A stretch of 62,698 nt of DNA from assembly GCA_029982245.1 (NCBI GenBank), contig JARRBX010000002.1, positions 1-62,698 on the forward strand, in the 5' to 3' direction. This DNA comes from Candidatus Atribacteria bacterium. GTDB taxonomy: Bacteria > Atribacterota > Atribacteria > Atribacterales > Thermatribacteraceae. Position numbers and translations under genes: made by a program. Shown piece by piece: positions 42,001 to 48,463 of the stretch. Under the pieces are notes generated by a model. The model was not told the origin of the DNA and did not search any database. It was given only the letters and a program-made list of their open reading frames with translations. Each line of letters begins with the position of its first letter. Positions within the stretch are counted from its first letter, which is position 1.

Positions 42001-43536
42001 TTCATCAACTTTGATAGTCCCCCAATTGGTGCGCTCTAAGCTCTTCTCGGGTATATCTACTCGCTGGCCAATGGCTACCAGGAAAAGGTCTGCTGTCACC
42101 TCATATACTACATCGGGCATGATTTCTGGTTTTCTTCTTCCTGAAGCGTCGGGAGCACACAAACGAACTGCATTGAACTCCAGCACCACTTTCCCGTTTC
42201 GTTTCACAAATCTCTTGGGTGCTGCGCAGAAGTAAAACTCTATTCCCTCTTCTATCGCTTCCTCTATTTCCTCCGCCCTCGCTGGCATTTCTTCTCGGGA
42301 ACGTCGGTAATAAATGGAAACTTTCTTAGCACCCTTACGCAAAGCAGAACGTGCGCAATCGATAGCCACGTTACCCCCACCAATAACCACGACCTCCTCA
42401 ACCAAAGGCACTTTTTGAGTGCTGTTGACTCTAACCAGATAATCAAGACCATCCATGACCTCAGGATAGTCTTCTCCATCGATACCCAGCTTCATAGTTT
42501 GCCAGGCTCCGCAGGCAATGTACAGGGCAGCATAATCCTCTTTGAAAAGGTCTTCAATCGTAAAATCTCTACCCCAGGCCTTGCCAAAAATAAACTGGAC
42601 TCCCAAGTCTTTTAAGATTTCAATTTCATATTGCACAACTTCGCGTGGTAAGCGATAGGGAGGTATACCGTAATGCATCATCCCCCCAGGCTGCTCTTTA
42701 GCTTCGTAAACACAGACTTGATAGCCCTCTCTGGCCAAAAAGTAAGCACAGCTGAGCCCGCTGGGACCAGCTCCAACAATCGCTACCTTTTTACCTTTGT
42801 TCTCTTTTTGGTTCGAAACAGGCTTTAAACCATTTTTAACCTCATAATCTGCTAAAAATCTCTTTAAGTAAGGAATGCCAATTGCTTCATCAAGCACGCT
42901 ACGCTGGCAGTCCTCCATACAGGGGTGATGGCAAGCTCGTCCGCAAATTCCAGGAAAAGGATTATCCATTCGCACTGTTTGCAAGGCATCTTCAAACCTT
43001 CCTTCTCGAATCAGTGCTACATAACCCTGGGCTTTCTGTTCCAGAGGACAAGCTGCCTGACAGTTGGGCAAACCTCGTTTTTCAATTGCAAAAGCACTGG
43101 GAAAAGCCTGAGGGAAAAGACGGTAAATGGCTTTTTTCTCACTCAAACCACCCTCAAATTCGTTCGGCAAATTCACCGGACAAACTCTTGCACAATCACC
43201 ACATCCAGTGCACTTTAAAGGGTCAATATAGCGAGGCTTGCGCCTGACCTTGACCCGAAAATCACCGGGTACCCCTTCAACGGACTCAAGGTTGGCACAG
43301 GAAATAACCTCTATGTTCAGGTGCCTACCGCAGTCAACGAGCTTTGGGGAGAGAATGCACATTGCACAGTCATTGGTTGGAAAGGTTTTATCTAACCTTG
43401 CCATAAGGCCTCCAATAGCGGTTGAATCCTCGACCAGATAAACCTTAAAGCCTGCATTAGCCAGGTCCAGTGCACTCTGAATGCCTGCTATGCCTCCTCC
43501 AACCACCATCACACTGCCTCGGCTTTTACCGTGCAT
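39052..43536 (-). CDS. Giant HdrA-GltD-HdrA fusion flavoprotein
   Basis: 1494 residues from ATG 43536 (GAGAGGG upstream; overlaps the hdrC-like stop by 11 nt). Order: HdrA-type FAD fold (GGGIAGIQ, 13-20; C57, C60, C69) with a ferredoxin motif (C109, C112, C115, C119); then a GltD/NfnB-like unit at about 155-560 with N-terminal cysteines (C159, C163, C198, C202, C206, C210), FAD loop GAGPSG (255-260) and NAD(P) loop GGGNVAIDCAR (386-396); six cysteines at 612-628; the rest of the first HdrA (to about 925); and a second HdrA unit (CHCGINIGG at 947-955, GGGLSG at 1086-1091, two 4Fe-4S sites C1429-C1439 and C1460-C1470). It could hold three flavins and several clusters. Probably the electron-splitting core of the neighbouring complex. 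Confidence 0.9.
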   Translation of the reverse strand: MHGKSRGSVMVVGGGIAGIQSALDLANAGFKVYLVEDSTAIGGLMARLDKTFPTNDCAMCILSPKLVDCGRHLNIEVISCANLESVEGVPGDFRVKVRRKPRYIDPLKCTGCGDCARVCPVNLPNEFEGGLSEKKAIYRLFPQAFPSAFAIEKRGLPNCQAACPLEQKAQGYVALIREGRFEDALQTVRMDNPFPGICGRACHHPCMEDCQRSVLDEAIGIPYLKRFLADYEVKNGLKPVSNQKENKGKKVAIVGAGPSGLSCAYFLAREGYQVCVYEAKEQPGGMMHYGIPPYRLPREVVQYEIEILKDLGVQFIFGKAWGRDFTIEDLFKEDYAALYIACGAWQTMKLGIDGEDYPEVMDGLDYLVRVNSTQKVPLVEEVVVIGGGNVAIDCARSALRKGAKKVSIYYRRSREEMPARAEEIEEAIEEGIEFYFCAAPKRFVKRNGKVVLEFNAVRLCAPDASGRRKPEIMPDVVYEVTADLFLVAIGQRVDIPEKSLERTNWGTIKVDETMQTSVEGVFAGGDAVLGPATLVEAIAHGKRAAQAIDAYLQGRGLQSFEKRKAPITIPWREPKKPRVRMRKLSPQERIRGFYEVVKGYTEEEAKEEARRCLSCGGCSECMQCVAACQREAIIHEDSEELLEIPVGAVVFASGASVFDPVKRYRELGYRKFANVITSLDFERILSASGPTQGKVVRPSDGKVPRKIAFVQCVGSRDVERGKPYCSAVCCMYAIKEALVAREHLLIEAREEAAVCGCGVNTVVHGSEKRPDAEGSQLDVTIFMIDMRSPGKDFERYFERAKEEGIRFVRSKVGKVEELDNGDLRVYFVDESGHLQEEIFNLVILSVGFEASPLNQEMFRRAGIALQENGFPYTDPLDKTLTARDGIFVCGTAGGPKDIPETVVEASAASCNVSSLLSEARFSEITYKQYPPERNVEIEPLRIGVFVCHCGINIGGVVNVKEVVDWAKDLPGVVYAEENLYTCSQDTQERMKQKIMELGINRVVVASCSPRTHESLFRETLREAGLNPYLFEMANIRDQCSWVHQRTPQMATEKAKELVSMAVAKVSLKRPLQPALLPVEKAVLIIGGGLSGMTAALEARKQGIKVFLVEKEPELGGYVARFERWLTPFGEEITERIHELKNKVLEDPEIEVLLNTRVVEVNGFVGNFESLVMVKDTERRIKHGAVIVATGGLEYLPQEGEFGYGLSPRVILQSELEQSLEKGSFSPARVVMIQCVGSRNADHPWCSRTCCSRAIRNALRLKEMNPEIEIFILYRDIRTFGFLEELYRRAREMGIVFARFEDDKPPQVLVDGEKIVVKAFLPLLGEEVLFAPDLVVLSNGVVPQVGNQELAKKLKVPLNQDGFFLEAHVKLRPVDFATDGIFVCGLAHSPKFAHECVLQAKAAVSRMMTVLSKEQITSEAEVAFVEERKCTGCGDCEKLCQFGAVKVNPEKKVAEVNLALCKGCGLCSASCKSSAIKVQGFAPEQVMAEVEYLYE

Positions 43537-44020
43537 TGCTACCCTCTCCTTCAACCCAACCCAGCTTGGCAATTTCTTCTCGATAAAACCTCTCGAACTC
43601 TTCCAGAGAATTGATGCCTTTGTTCCACAGATATTTGATAAGCGCTCGTCGCAGCTCTTGAGTCCTGCGGTCGACCTCGTCAACCACTTTTTTCCATTCT
43701 GCAGAAACGGTGCCCTCCTCTACAGCAAGCTCCCGCAGAACCTTCAAAAGATTGGTAAATTCAACATCCTGCGGGCAGTGGGCAGTGCAACGATAACAGC
43801 CTACACACAGCCATATGTATTCCGACTGCAAAAGCTCTTCCTGTTCACCAAGCAAAATCTGATGAATGATGCGGCGCGGATTGAAATCCCCCTCAACCTC
43901 GCTCACCGGACAACCCGCTGTACAAACTCCACAGGCAAAACAGGAAAGCAAACCTTCGCCCCCAGGGCGAGAAGCAACCCGATACTTGAACTGATAATCA
44001 AAAACTTTTGCCTCACTCAT
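43526..44020 (-). CDS. HdrC-like dicluster ferredoxin
   Basis: 164 residues. Two 4Fe-4S motifs: C27-x2-C30-x2-C33-x3-C37 and C72-x2-C75-x2-C78-x3-C82, in the LLSCFACGVCTAGCPV and YIWLCVGCYRCTAHCPQDVEF contexts typical of HdrC. The C-terminal 70 residues are charged and helical. It overlaps metF by 8 nt (ATGAGTGA) and the HdrA fusion by 11 nt. In methanogens and in the Moorella MetFV complex HdrC pairs with HdrB; no HdrB gene is found here, so its electron partner is open, with MetV-MetF the nearest candidate. Confidence 0.85.
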   Translation of the reverse strand: MSEAKVFDYQFKYRVASRPGGEGLLSCFACGVCTAGCPVSEVEGDFNPRRIIHQILLGEQEELLQSEYIWLCVGCYRCTAHCPQDVEFTNLLKVLRELAVEEGTVSAEWKKVVDEVDRRTQELRRALIKYLWNKGINSLEEFERFYREEIAKLGWVEGEGSNAR

Positions 44021-44939
44021 TTTCTCTTACCTCTCTTGGGGGTCTTGGATAGAGACCACACCTTTTTACAATTTCAGGAACAATGCTTTCCCAGGCAATA
44101 GCCATAATATGCACACCACTTACTCCCTCTATCTTTCGTACTTCGTTGATGATTTCCACACAAATCTTTATGCCTTCCTCCTTGGGGTCTCTGGCCTGGC
44201 GCATTCTTTCCAGGTAATAATCGGGTATTTCAAGCCCAGGTACTTCCTTTTTCATGTATTCCAGAGCCCGAACAGACTTAACGGGAATCACCCCAGCCAT
44301 AATAAAAGCCTTCTCATGTAAGCCCCACTCCCTCACTTCCTCCATCCATTTTGCAAACCTTTCCAGGTCAAAAATCGCTTGTGTTTGGATAAACTGAGCT
44401 CCAGCCTGAATCTTTTTGGCCAAACGCAACACCCTCAACTCAAGAGGGTCAGCGAAGGGGTTTGCCCCTGCTCCCAGAAAAGCTCTGATTTCTCCTTTGA
44501 TAGGTTCACCATTTTGAAAAACTTTCTGGTCACGCATGTTTTTCAAAATTTGCAAAAGCTGTATTGAATCCACATCAAAAACGTTTTTCGCTTGAGGGTG
44601 ATTTCCCATGCTCTGATGGTCTCCGCTTAAACAGAGAAAATTCTCTATCCCCAGCGCACAAGCCCCCAGGAAATCACTTTGTAAAGCAATCCGGTTCCTG
44701 TCTCGACACACCATCTGCATGACCGGCTCCACTTTCTGGCGGGAAACAATCAGGCAACTGGCAAAGCTTGACATCCGCACAATGGCAGTTTGATTATCAG
44801 TTACATTCACCGCGTCAACAAAGTCCCTTACCTGTTCACATTTCCTGGTAATTACCGAGGAATCATTGCTTTTGGGCGGTCCAATTTCACAGGTAACCGC
44901 AAAATGACCCTCCTGAAGCACTCTCTGTAACCAGCTCAC
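44013..44939 (-). CDS. metF: Methylenetetrahydrofolate reductase MetF
   Basis: 308 residues from GTG 44939, overlapping the metV stop as GTGA. MetF reduces 5,10-methylene-THF to 5-methyl-THF using FAD. Family features: TCEIGPPKSND (position of the catalytic glutamate), VNVTDNQTAIVRMS, FLCLSGDH, GAQFIQTQAIFDLERF and IMAGVIPV. It is the MetV-dependent kind, as in Moorella, where the enzyme does not use NADH alone but works with Hdr-type subunits. It lies between metV and the hdrC-like gene. A longer reading that starts at 44996 runs inside metV and is rejected. Confidence 0.93.
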   Translation of the reverse strand: MSWLQRVLQEGHFAVTCEIGPPKSNDSSVITRKCEQVRDFVDAVNVTDNQTAIVRMSSFASCLIVSRQKVEPVMQMVCRDRNRIALQSDFLGACALGIENFLCLSGDHQSMGNHPQAKNVFDVDSIQLLQILKNMRDQKVFQNGEPIKGEIRAFLGAGANPFADPLELRVLRLAKKIQAGAQFIQTQAIFDLERFAKWMEEVREWGLHEKAFIMAGVIPVKSVRALEYMKKEVPGLEIPDYYLERMRQARDPKEEGIKICVEIINEVRKIEGVSGVHIMAIAWESIVPEIVKRCGLYPRPPREVRENE

Positions 44940-45586
44940 AGTCTGACATCCTCTCTTACCATTTTGCGATGTCCACCATACCTCGAATATGACCAATCCT
45001 TGGGGGGCTCAATCCGCAAAAGCTCTTCCACCCTGCCCAAAGACTTAAATTTCTCAAAAATAAGCTGCCAGGCACAATCGCGTTCCGGTCTTACTTCGCA
45101 CTTTCCACCCTTGGAACCACCACAGGGACCATTTAAAAGGCTTTTTGCACAGCGCGTCACCGGACAGATACCTCCAAAAAGGTGGAGCAGACAATCACCA
45201 CAACCGGCACAACGTTCCTCCCACAAACCTTGTTCGACGGGCAAACCCATGAATGTGGTGTTTAAAGCAGGATAAACCATTTTCTGGGAATAGAGCTCTG
45301 CCAGAGCTTGTACTCCCACTCCACAGGCCAGAGAAAGAACTGCTTCTGCCTTTTCGACTTCCTCTCCAACCAGTCTGTTGAACTCTACCTCGCACTGTCT
45401 CTCCACCGTAGCACTCCAGGCCTCAAAGCCTTTAAGTCTCAGCAGGGCAGCAAGTTCTTTAGCCTCTTTTTCGCCACCCGACATACAAACAGCAACACAG
45501 GTCCCACAACCCAGAACCAGAACTCTCTTAAAGCCATCTAAAAGCTTCAATATCTCAGGAAGGGGTTTTCTTTCACCAACAATCAT
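44936..45586 (-). CDS. metV: MetV, zinc-binding partner of MetF
   Basis: 216 residues. The C-terminal cysteine-rich block (about residues 125-175: [20 protein letters not shown], then NGPCGGSKGGKCEV and DCAWQ) is the methylene-THF reductase C-terminal domain signature. The N-terminal half (VLVLGCGTCVAVC, CGVGVQALAE) has further cysteines. In acetogens MetV forms a tight complex with MetF and passes electrons to its FAD. ATGA overlap with the upstream MvhD-like gene and GTGA overlap with metF imply coupled translation. Confidence 0.92.
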   Translation of the reverse strand: MIVGERKPLPEILKLLDGFKRVLVLGCGTCVAVCMSGGEKEAKELAALLRLKGFEAWSATVERQCEVEFNRLVGEEVEKAEAVLSLACGVGVQALAELYSQKMVYPALNTTFMGLPVEQGLWEERCAGCGDCLLHLFGGICPVTRCAKSLLNGPCGGSKGGKCEVRPERDCAWQLIFEKFKSLGRVEELLRIEPPKDWSYSRYGGHRKMVREDVRL

Positions 45587-45969
45587 TGTTTGTCTGACCC
45601 TCCAAAAAAGGTAGATATCTCGGTAAGCGCCCGCCGCACTTCACCGATCTTATCAGGAGTGACTAAAGCCAGAACCACCTTCTTGTAAATCTGCGCTTCC
45701 TCAAGCAGGGCATTGGCTCTTAATGTCCTGCGCAAGGCTATATCACTGCCCCGTATGTTCTTACAAGCATCCAGCGGACAACCAGCGAGCAACAAAGCAT
45801 CGACGTCCTCTCCCAGGATAGTAAAAAGTGTCTCCTCCTTGATAAAACCCAAACAGGGAATTGTAGAAAGCTCCTTCAACTCCCAGCCTGATGGCAAGGA
45901 AGCGTTCTCGAAATAGCGCAAAAGCGCTGGATACCCGTTCCTTTCGCAACCAAGAGCTACCAGCTTCAT
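45583..45969 (-). CDS. Short MvhD-like protein with one missing cysteine
   Basis: 128 residues from ATG 45969 (GAGG upstream). It keeps the MvhD layout: LVALGCERNGYPALL, STIPCLGF, LLLAGCPLDACKN. Cysteines C8, C39, C64 and C69 match C14, C43, C68 and C73 of the neighbouring MvhD. The second cysteine of the N-terminal CxxC is replaced by N11. Four cysteines could still hold a 2Fe-2S cluster. It lies directly before metV with a 4-nt overlap, so it probably links MetVF to the HdrA-like proteins encoded just upstream. Confidence 0.7.
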   Translation of the reverse strand: MKLVALGCERNGYPALLRYFENASLPSGWELKELSTIPCLGFIKEETLFTILGEDVDALLLAGCPLDACKNIRGSDIALRRTLRANALLEEAQIYKKVVLALVTPDKIGEVRRALTEISTFFGGSDKQ

Positions 45970-45974
45970 ATCAA

Positions 45975-47390
45975 TCAACCTCGCCAACGAGGACCAAAGA
46001 TATACTGGCCGTTTTTGCAATCCAAGATTTCTATAGCACCGGCAGGACACAGAGAAGCACAAACACCGCATCCCTGACAGAGAGCCCAATCTATCATGGC
46101 TTTTTTGCGTTTACTTCTTCCTTCTATTTTCACGGCTCCAAACGGGCAGGAACGCAAACAGGTTAAACAAAGCACACATTTCTCTTCATCAACAGAACCA
46201 CGTTCTTTGAGTTTCAGTTGTGCTTTCTCCAGATATTGAGCCACCGAATGTGCCAGATATCTCCACTCTTTACCCGTCTCCTCCAAAGGAGCACAAAAAA
46301 CCCCTCTCCAGCAAGTGGAATACTTGTCGATCACCGGGTTAGGAGGCGAAACAACCCTTAAGCTTGCATAGTCAGTGATATATTCATCTAATGCCACAGG
46401 CTGAACCTCAAAAGAAGGCACAACAATAAGCCAGTCCACCACGCAAGAAACTTCACGTCGGTCCTTTTCTGCAATAAAGTTTAGAATAATTTGTTGCATG
46501 CTCTCGGTAGCCCGACAGGAAAGGTTCTCAAATCGAACTTTTTCAAAGCGGACTCCACTTTGCCTCGCTTCCCGATAAGCAAGCTCTGAATTCTCCAGTG
46601 CAACACCAACCTGTTCGCACAGAAAGAGCACTTCCGAACAAAAATCCCGGCGAATGCGAGTAGCCCAGGAAAAAGCCTCCCTCCACTGCTGGGGAGAAGC
46701 AAGTTCGTGCACCAGAAAGGCAACGTTCTTTTTCCAGAAATGACGATGGCTATACCTCTTCGATAATTCTTCTAAGAAGAATGCTCTTCCCGTATCCTCT
46801 ACCTCTTGGGGAAATGCAAAGGAAAGCGTTTTCCTTTCCGGCAAAAAAATTATCGCTCCGAAGCACGTCTCGCTATACGGAGAGTGGAGAAGCTTAAAAT
46901 TAATTCCCTCCCGATAAAGAGTTACCTTTTCTCTGCTCACAAAAAAGGGTATCCCTTTTTCGCGAAGGGCTCTTTCCACTCCTTCCGTGTTCTTATTTCC
47001 TTCAGCAACAATTAAAACTTTTTTCTCTGGCTTCAAAAGAACAGCCTTAACCGGAAAGGGGTATTCCAAAGCCAGTTCTTCCTGGAAATAATCTTTCCAG
47101 CGGGCAACCAACCGAGGTGAAGCCGCATCTTTCGGAATCCCAAAAATCCTAAACTGGCTAAGGTCTTCTGTTACCTCACAAAATTCGGACAATAGCTCAA
47201 GGTTGGATTCAATGTCGTCAACCAGCAAAAACACTTTTTCAAAGTTTTTAACATCAATCTTCCTCCCGGTTGACCACTCCGTCCAGGAAGAAATCCGTAA
47301 ATCTAACTCTTCTGAGAAAACACTGATAGCGTCCAGCAAAGGCTTCACGCGCTCGTATTCAGGACGAAATAATACAAGTATCTTTTTCAA
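45975..47390 (-). CDS. Degenerate HdrA-like protein retaining only its 4Fe-4S domain
   Basis: 471 residues, TTG start. The C-terminus has two intact cluster motifs (C405, C408, C411, C415; C438, C441, C444, C448). Residues 122-155 align with the FAD fold of the second HdrA unit in the giant fusion without gaps, but GGGLSG has become AEGNKN. The segment around 223-290 matches the HdrA stretch that normally contains QCVGSR and WCSRTCC, with all those cysteines lost. It appears to be an HdrA half whose flavin and active cysteines decayed while the ferredoxin part stayed. Likely a structural electron wire. Confidence 0.65.
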   Translation of the reverse strand: MKKILVLFRPEYERVKPLLDAISVFSEELDLRISSWTEWSTGRKIDVKNFEKVFLLVDDIESNLELLSEFCEVTEDLSQFRIFGIPKDAASPRLVARWKDYFQEELALEYPFPVKAVLLKPEKKVLIVAEGNKNTEGVERALREKGIPFFVSREKVTLYREGINFKLLHSPYSETCFGAIIFLPERKTLSFAFPQEVEDTGRAFFLEELSKRYSHRHFWKKNVAFLVHELASPQQWREAFSWATRIRRDFCSEVLFLCEQVGVALENSELAYREARQSGVRFEKVRFENLSCRATESMQQIILNFIAEKDRREVSCVVDWLIVVPSFEVQPVALDEYITDYASLRVVSPPNPVIDKYSTCWRGVFCAPLEETGKEWRYLAHSVAQYLEKAQLKLKERGSVDEEKCVLCLTCLRSCPFGAVKIEGRSKRKKAMIDWALCQGCGVCASLCPAGAIEILDCKNGQYIFGPRWRG

Positions 47391-47396
47391 TTCCCA

Positions 47397-48386
47397 TCAT
47401 CCCGCTATCTCAAGTATATTTTCCGCCACCTGACAAGCTTCAAAAATGGTAGTTTCCACATCTTTGGGGCCTCCCGCAGTGCCACATACAAAAACACCCG
47501 GGTTGCTGGTTCTACCTCCTCCAAAATTTCTAATAAACCCCCATTCATCGAGTTCAAGACCAAAAATCCGCGCCAAATTTTTGGTTGAACTCCCCGGAGA
47601 TAGACCTATGGAAAGGACCACCCGGTCAAATTTTTCCTTAATTACCTTGGCACGCTCGTTTTCGTAGAAAACCTCCAAACTTCCATTTTCACCTTCCACC
47701 CTGAAAGGTATGGAGCGTATCAACGACACCTTATTACGTGCTACTTCCCAGAGATAATCACTTTTGGCGCCAAAAATCTGGAGGTCCATATAAAACATTG
47801 TGAACTCAAGACCTGGCAAAAAGTAACGCAAAAAATCAAGGGCCCTCAGAGCATAACGGCAACAAATCTGCGAACAGTAACCTCGTTTTTCTTTAAAATT
47901 GCGCGAACCAACACACTGTATAAAGGCCACTCTACCCTGTGGTGGAAAGAGTTCAAATACCCTGCCATCATTCATACTGCGTTCAACATCCAGACCGGAA
48001 AGAACACCTTCCAACCTACCATAACCCAGGCTGGGTACCTTTCGGGCATCAAAAGGTTCCGCCCCCGAAGCGATAACGACATATTTAGCCCTTATCTCTT
48101 CGCAATTGGTGGCAACCTGAAACCCTGCATCAAAGCGGGTCACTTTTAAGATATCCCTGGGGTAGAGCACCAGAGACCGCAAATCCCCAATCTGTCTGCT
48201 CAAATCTACATTTCTGCAAATACCACAGTAAAGACATTGCTGGTGCGCTTTGCATCCCAGAGTAGCAGCCAGGCCTCCCACCGTGTCGTTTTTTTCAAGA
48301 AGCCGCACCCTGCCATAAGCACTGAGTTTTTTTCCTACAGCAAGACCTGCTGGTCCAGCGCCAACTATTAAAAAATCACACTCCAA
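47397..48386 (-). CDS. HdrA-like FAD protein, short form
   Basis: 329 residues, TTG start with TAGGAG upstream. It has the FAD loop VGAGPAG (8-14), an HdrA-type cysteine set (C45, C51, C54, C57), the FIQCVGSRN segment with C158, then GYCSQICCRYAL (C171, C175, C176), and the C-terminal GVFVCGTAGGPKDVETTIFEA flavin-closing motif. Unlike complete HdrA it has no ferredoxin domain; the next gene, separated by 6 nt, supplies one. The two probably form a split two-subunit HdrA equivalent that serves MetVF. Confidence 0.8.
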   Translation of the reverse strand: MECDFLIVGAGPAGLAVGKKLSAYGRVRLLEKNDTVGGLAATLGCKAHQQCLYCGICRNVDLSRQIGDLRSLVLYPRDILKVTRFDAGFQVATNCEEIRAKYVVIASGAEPFDARKVPSLGYGRLEGVLSGLDVERSMNDGRVFELFPPQGRVAFIQCVGSRNFKEKRGYCSQICCRYALRALDFLRYFLPGLEFTMFYMDLQIFGAKSDYLWEVARNKVSLIRSIPFRVEGENGSLEVFYENERAKVIKEKFDRVVLSIGLSPGSSTKNLARIFGLELDEWGFIRNFGGGRTSNPGVFVCGTAGGPKDVETTIFEACQVAENILEIAG

Positions 48387-48434
48387 GTTCTCCTACCACC
48401 CATCCCCAAATAGTGAAATTCGGTTGCTTCACAA

Positions 48435-48463
48435 AATATAACATCGCTAAAATAAACCGACAA
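48435..48463 (-). promoter_or_regulatory. Candidate promoter for the HdrA-MetVF cluster
   Basis: On the minus strand TTGTCG (48463-48458), 17 nt, TATATT (48440-48435). It overlaps the fhs stop codon. Predicted start is near 48428, giving a leader of about 42 nt before the TTG start at 48386. The match is 4 and 5 of 6 to consensus. It would allow separate control of the electron-transfer cluster from fhs. Confidence 0.4.

Noticed and set aside
43537-43683. N-terminal extension of the giant HdrA fusion
   Set aside because: The 49 extra codons lie inside the hdrC-like gene in another frame and show no HdrA similarity. ATG 43536 has GAGAGGG upstream and leads straight into the FAD fold.
45975-48386. 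A single HdrA gene broken by a frameshift into two
   Set aside because: The two genes are separated by a proper stop, a spacer and a new start. The second protein has lost flavin and cysteine motifs throughout while keeping a long intact frame and perfect cluster motifs, which points to divergence rather than a recent frameshift.
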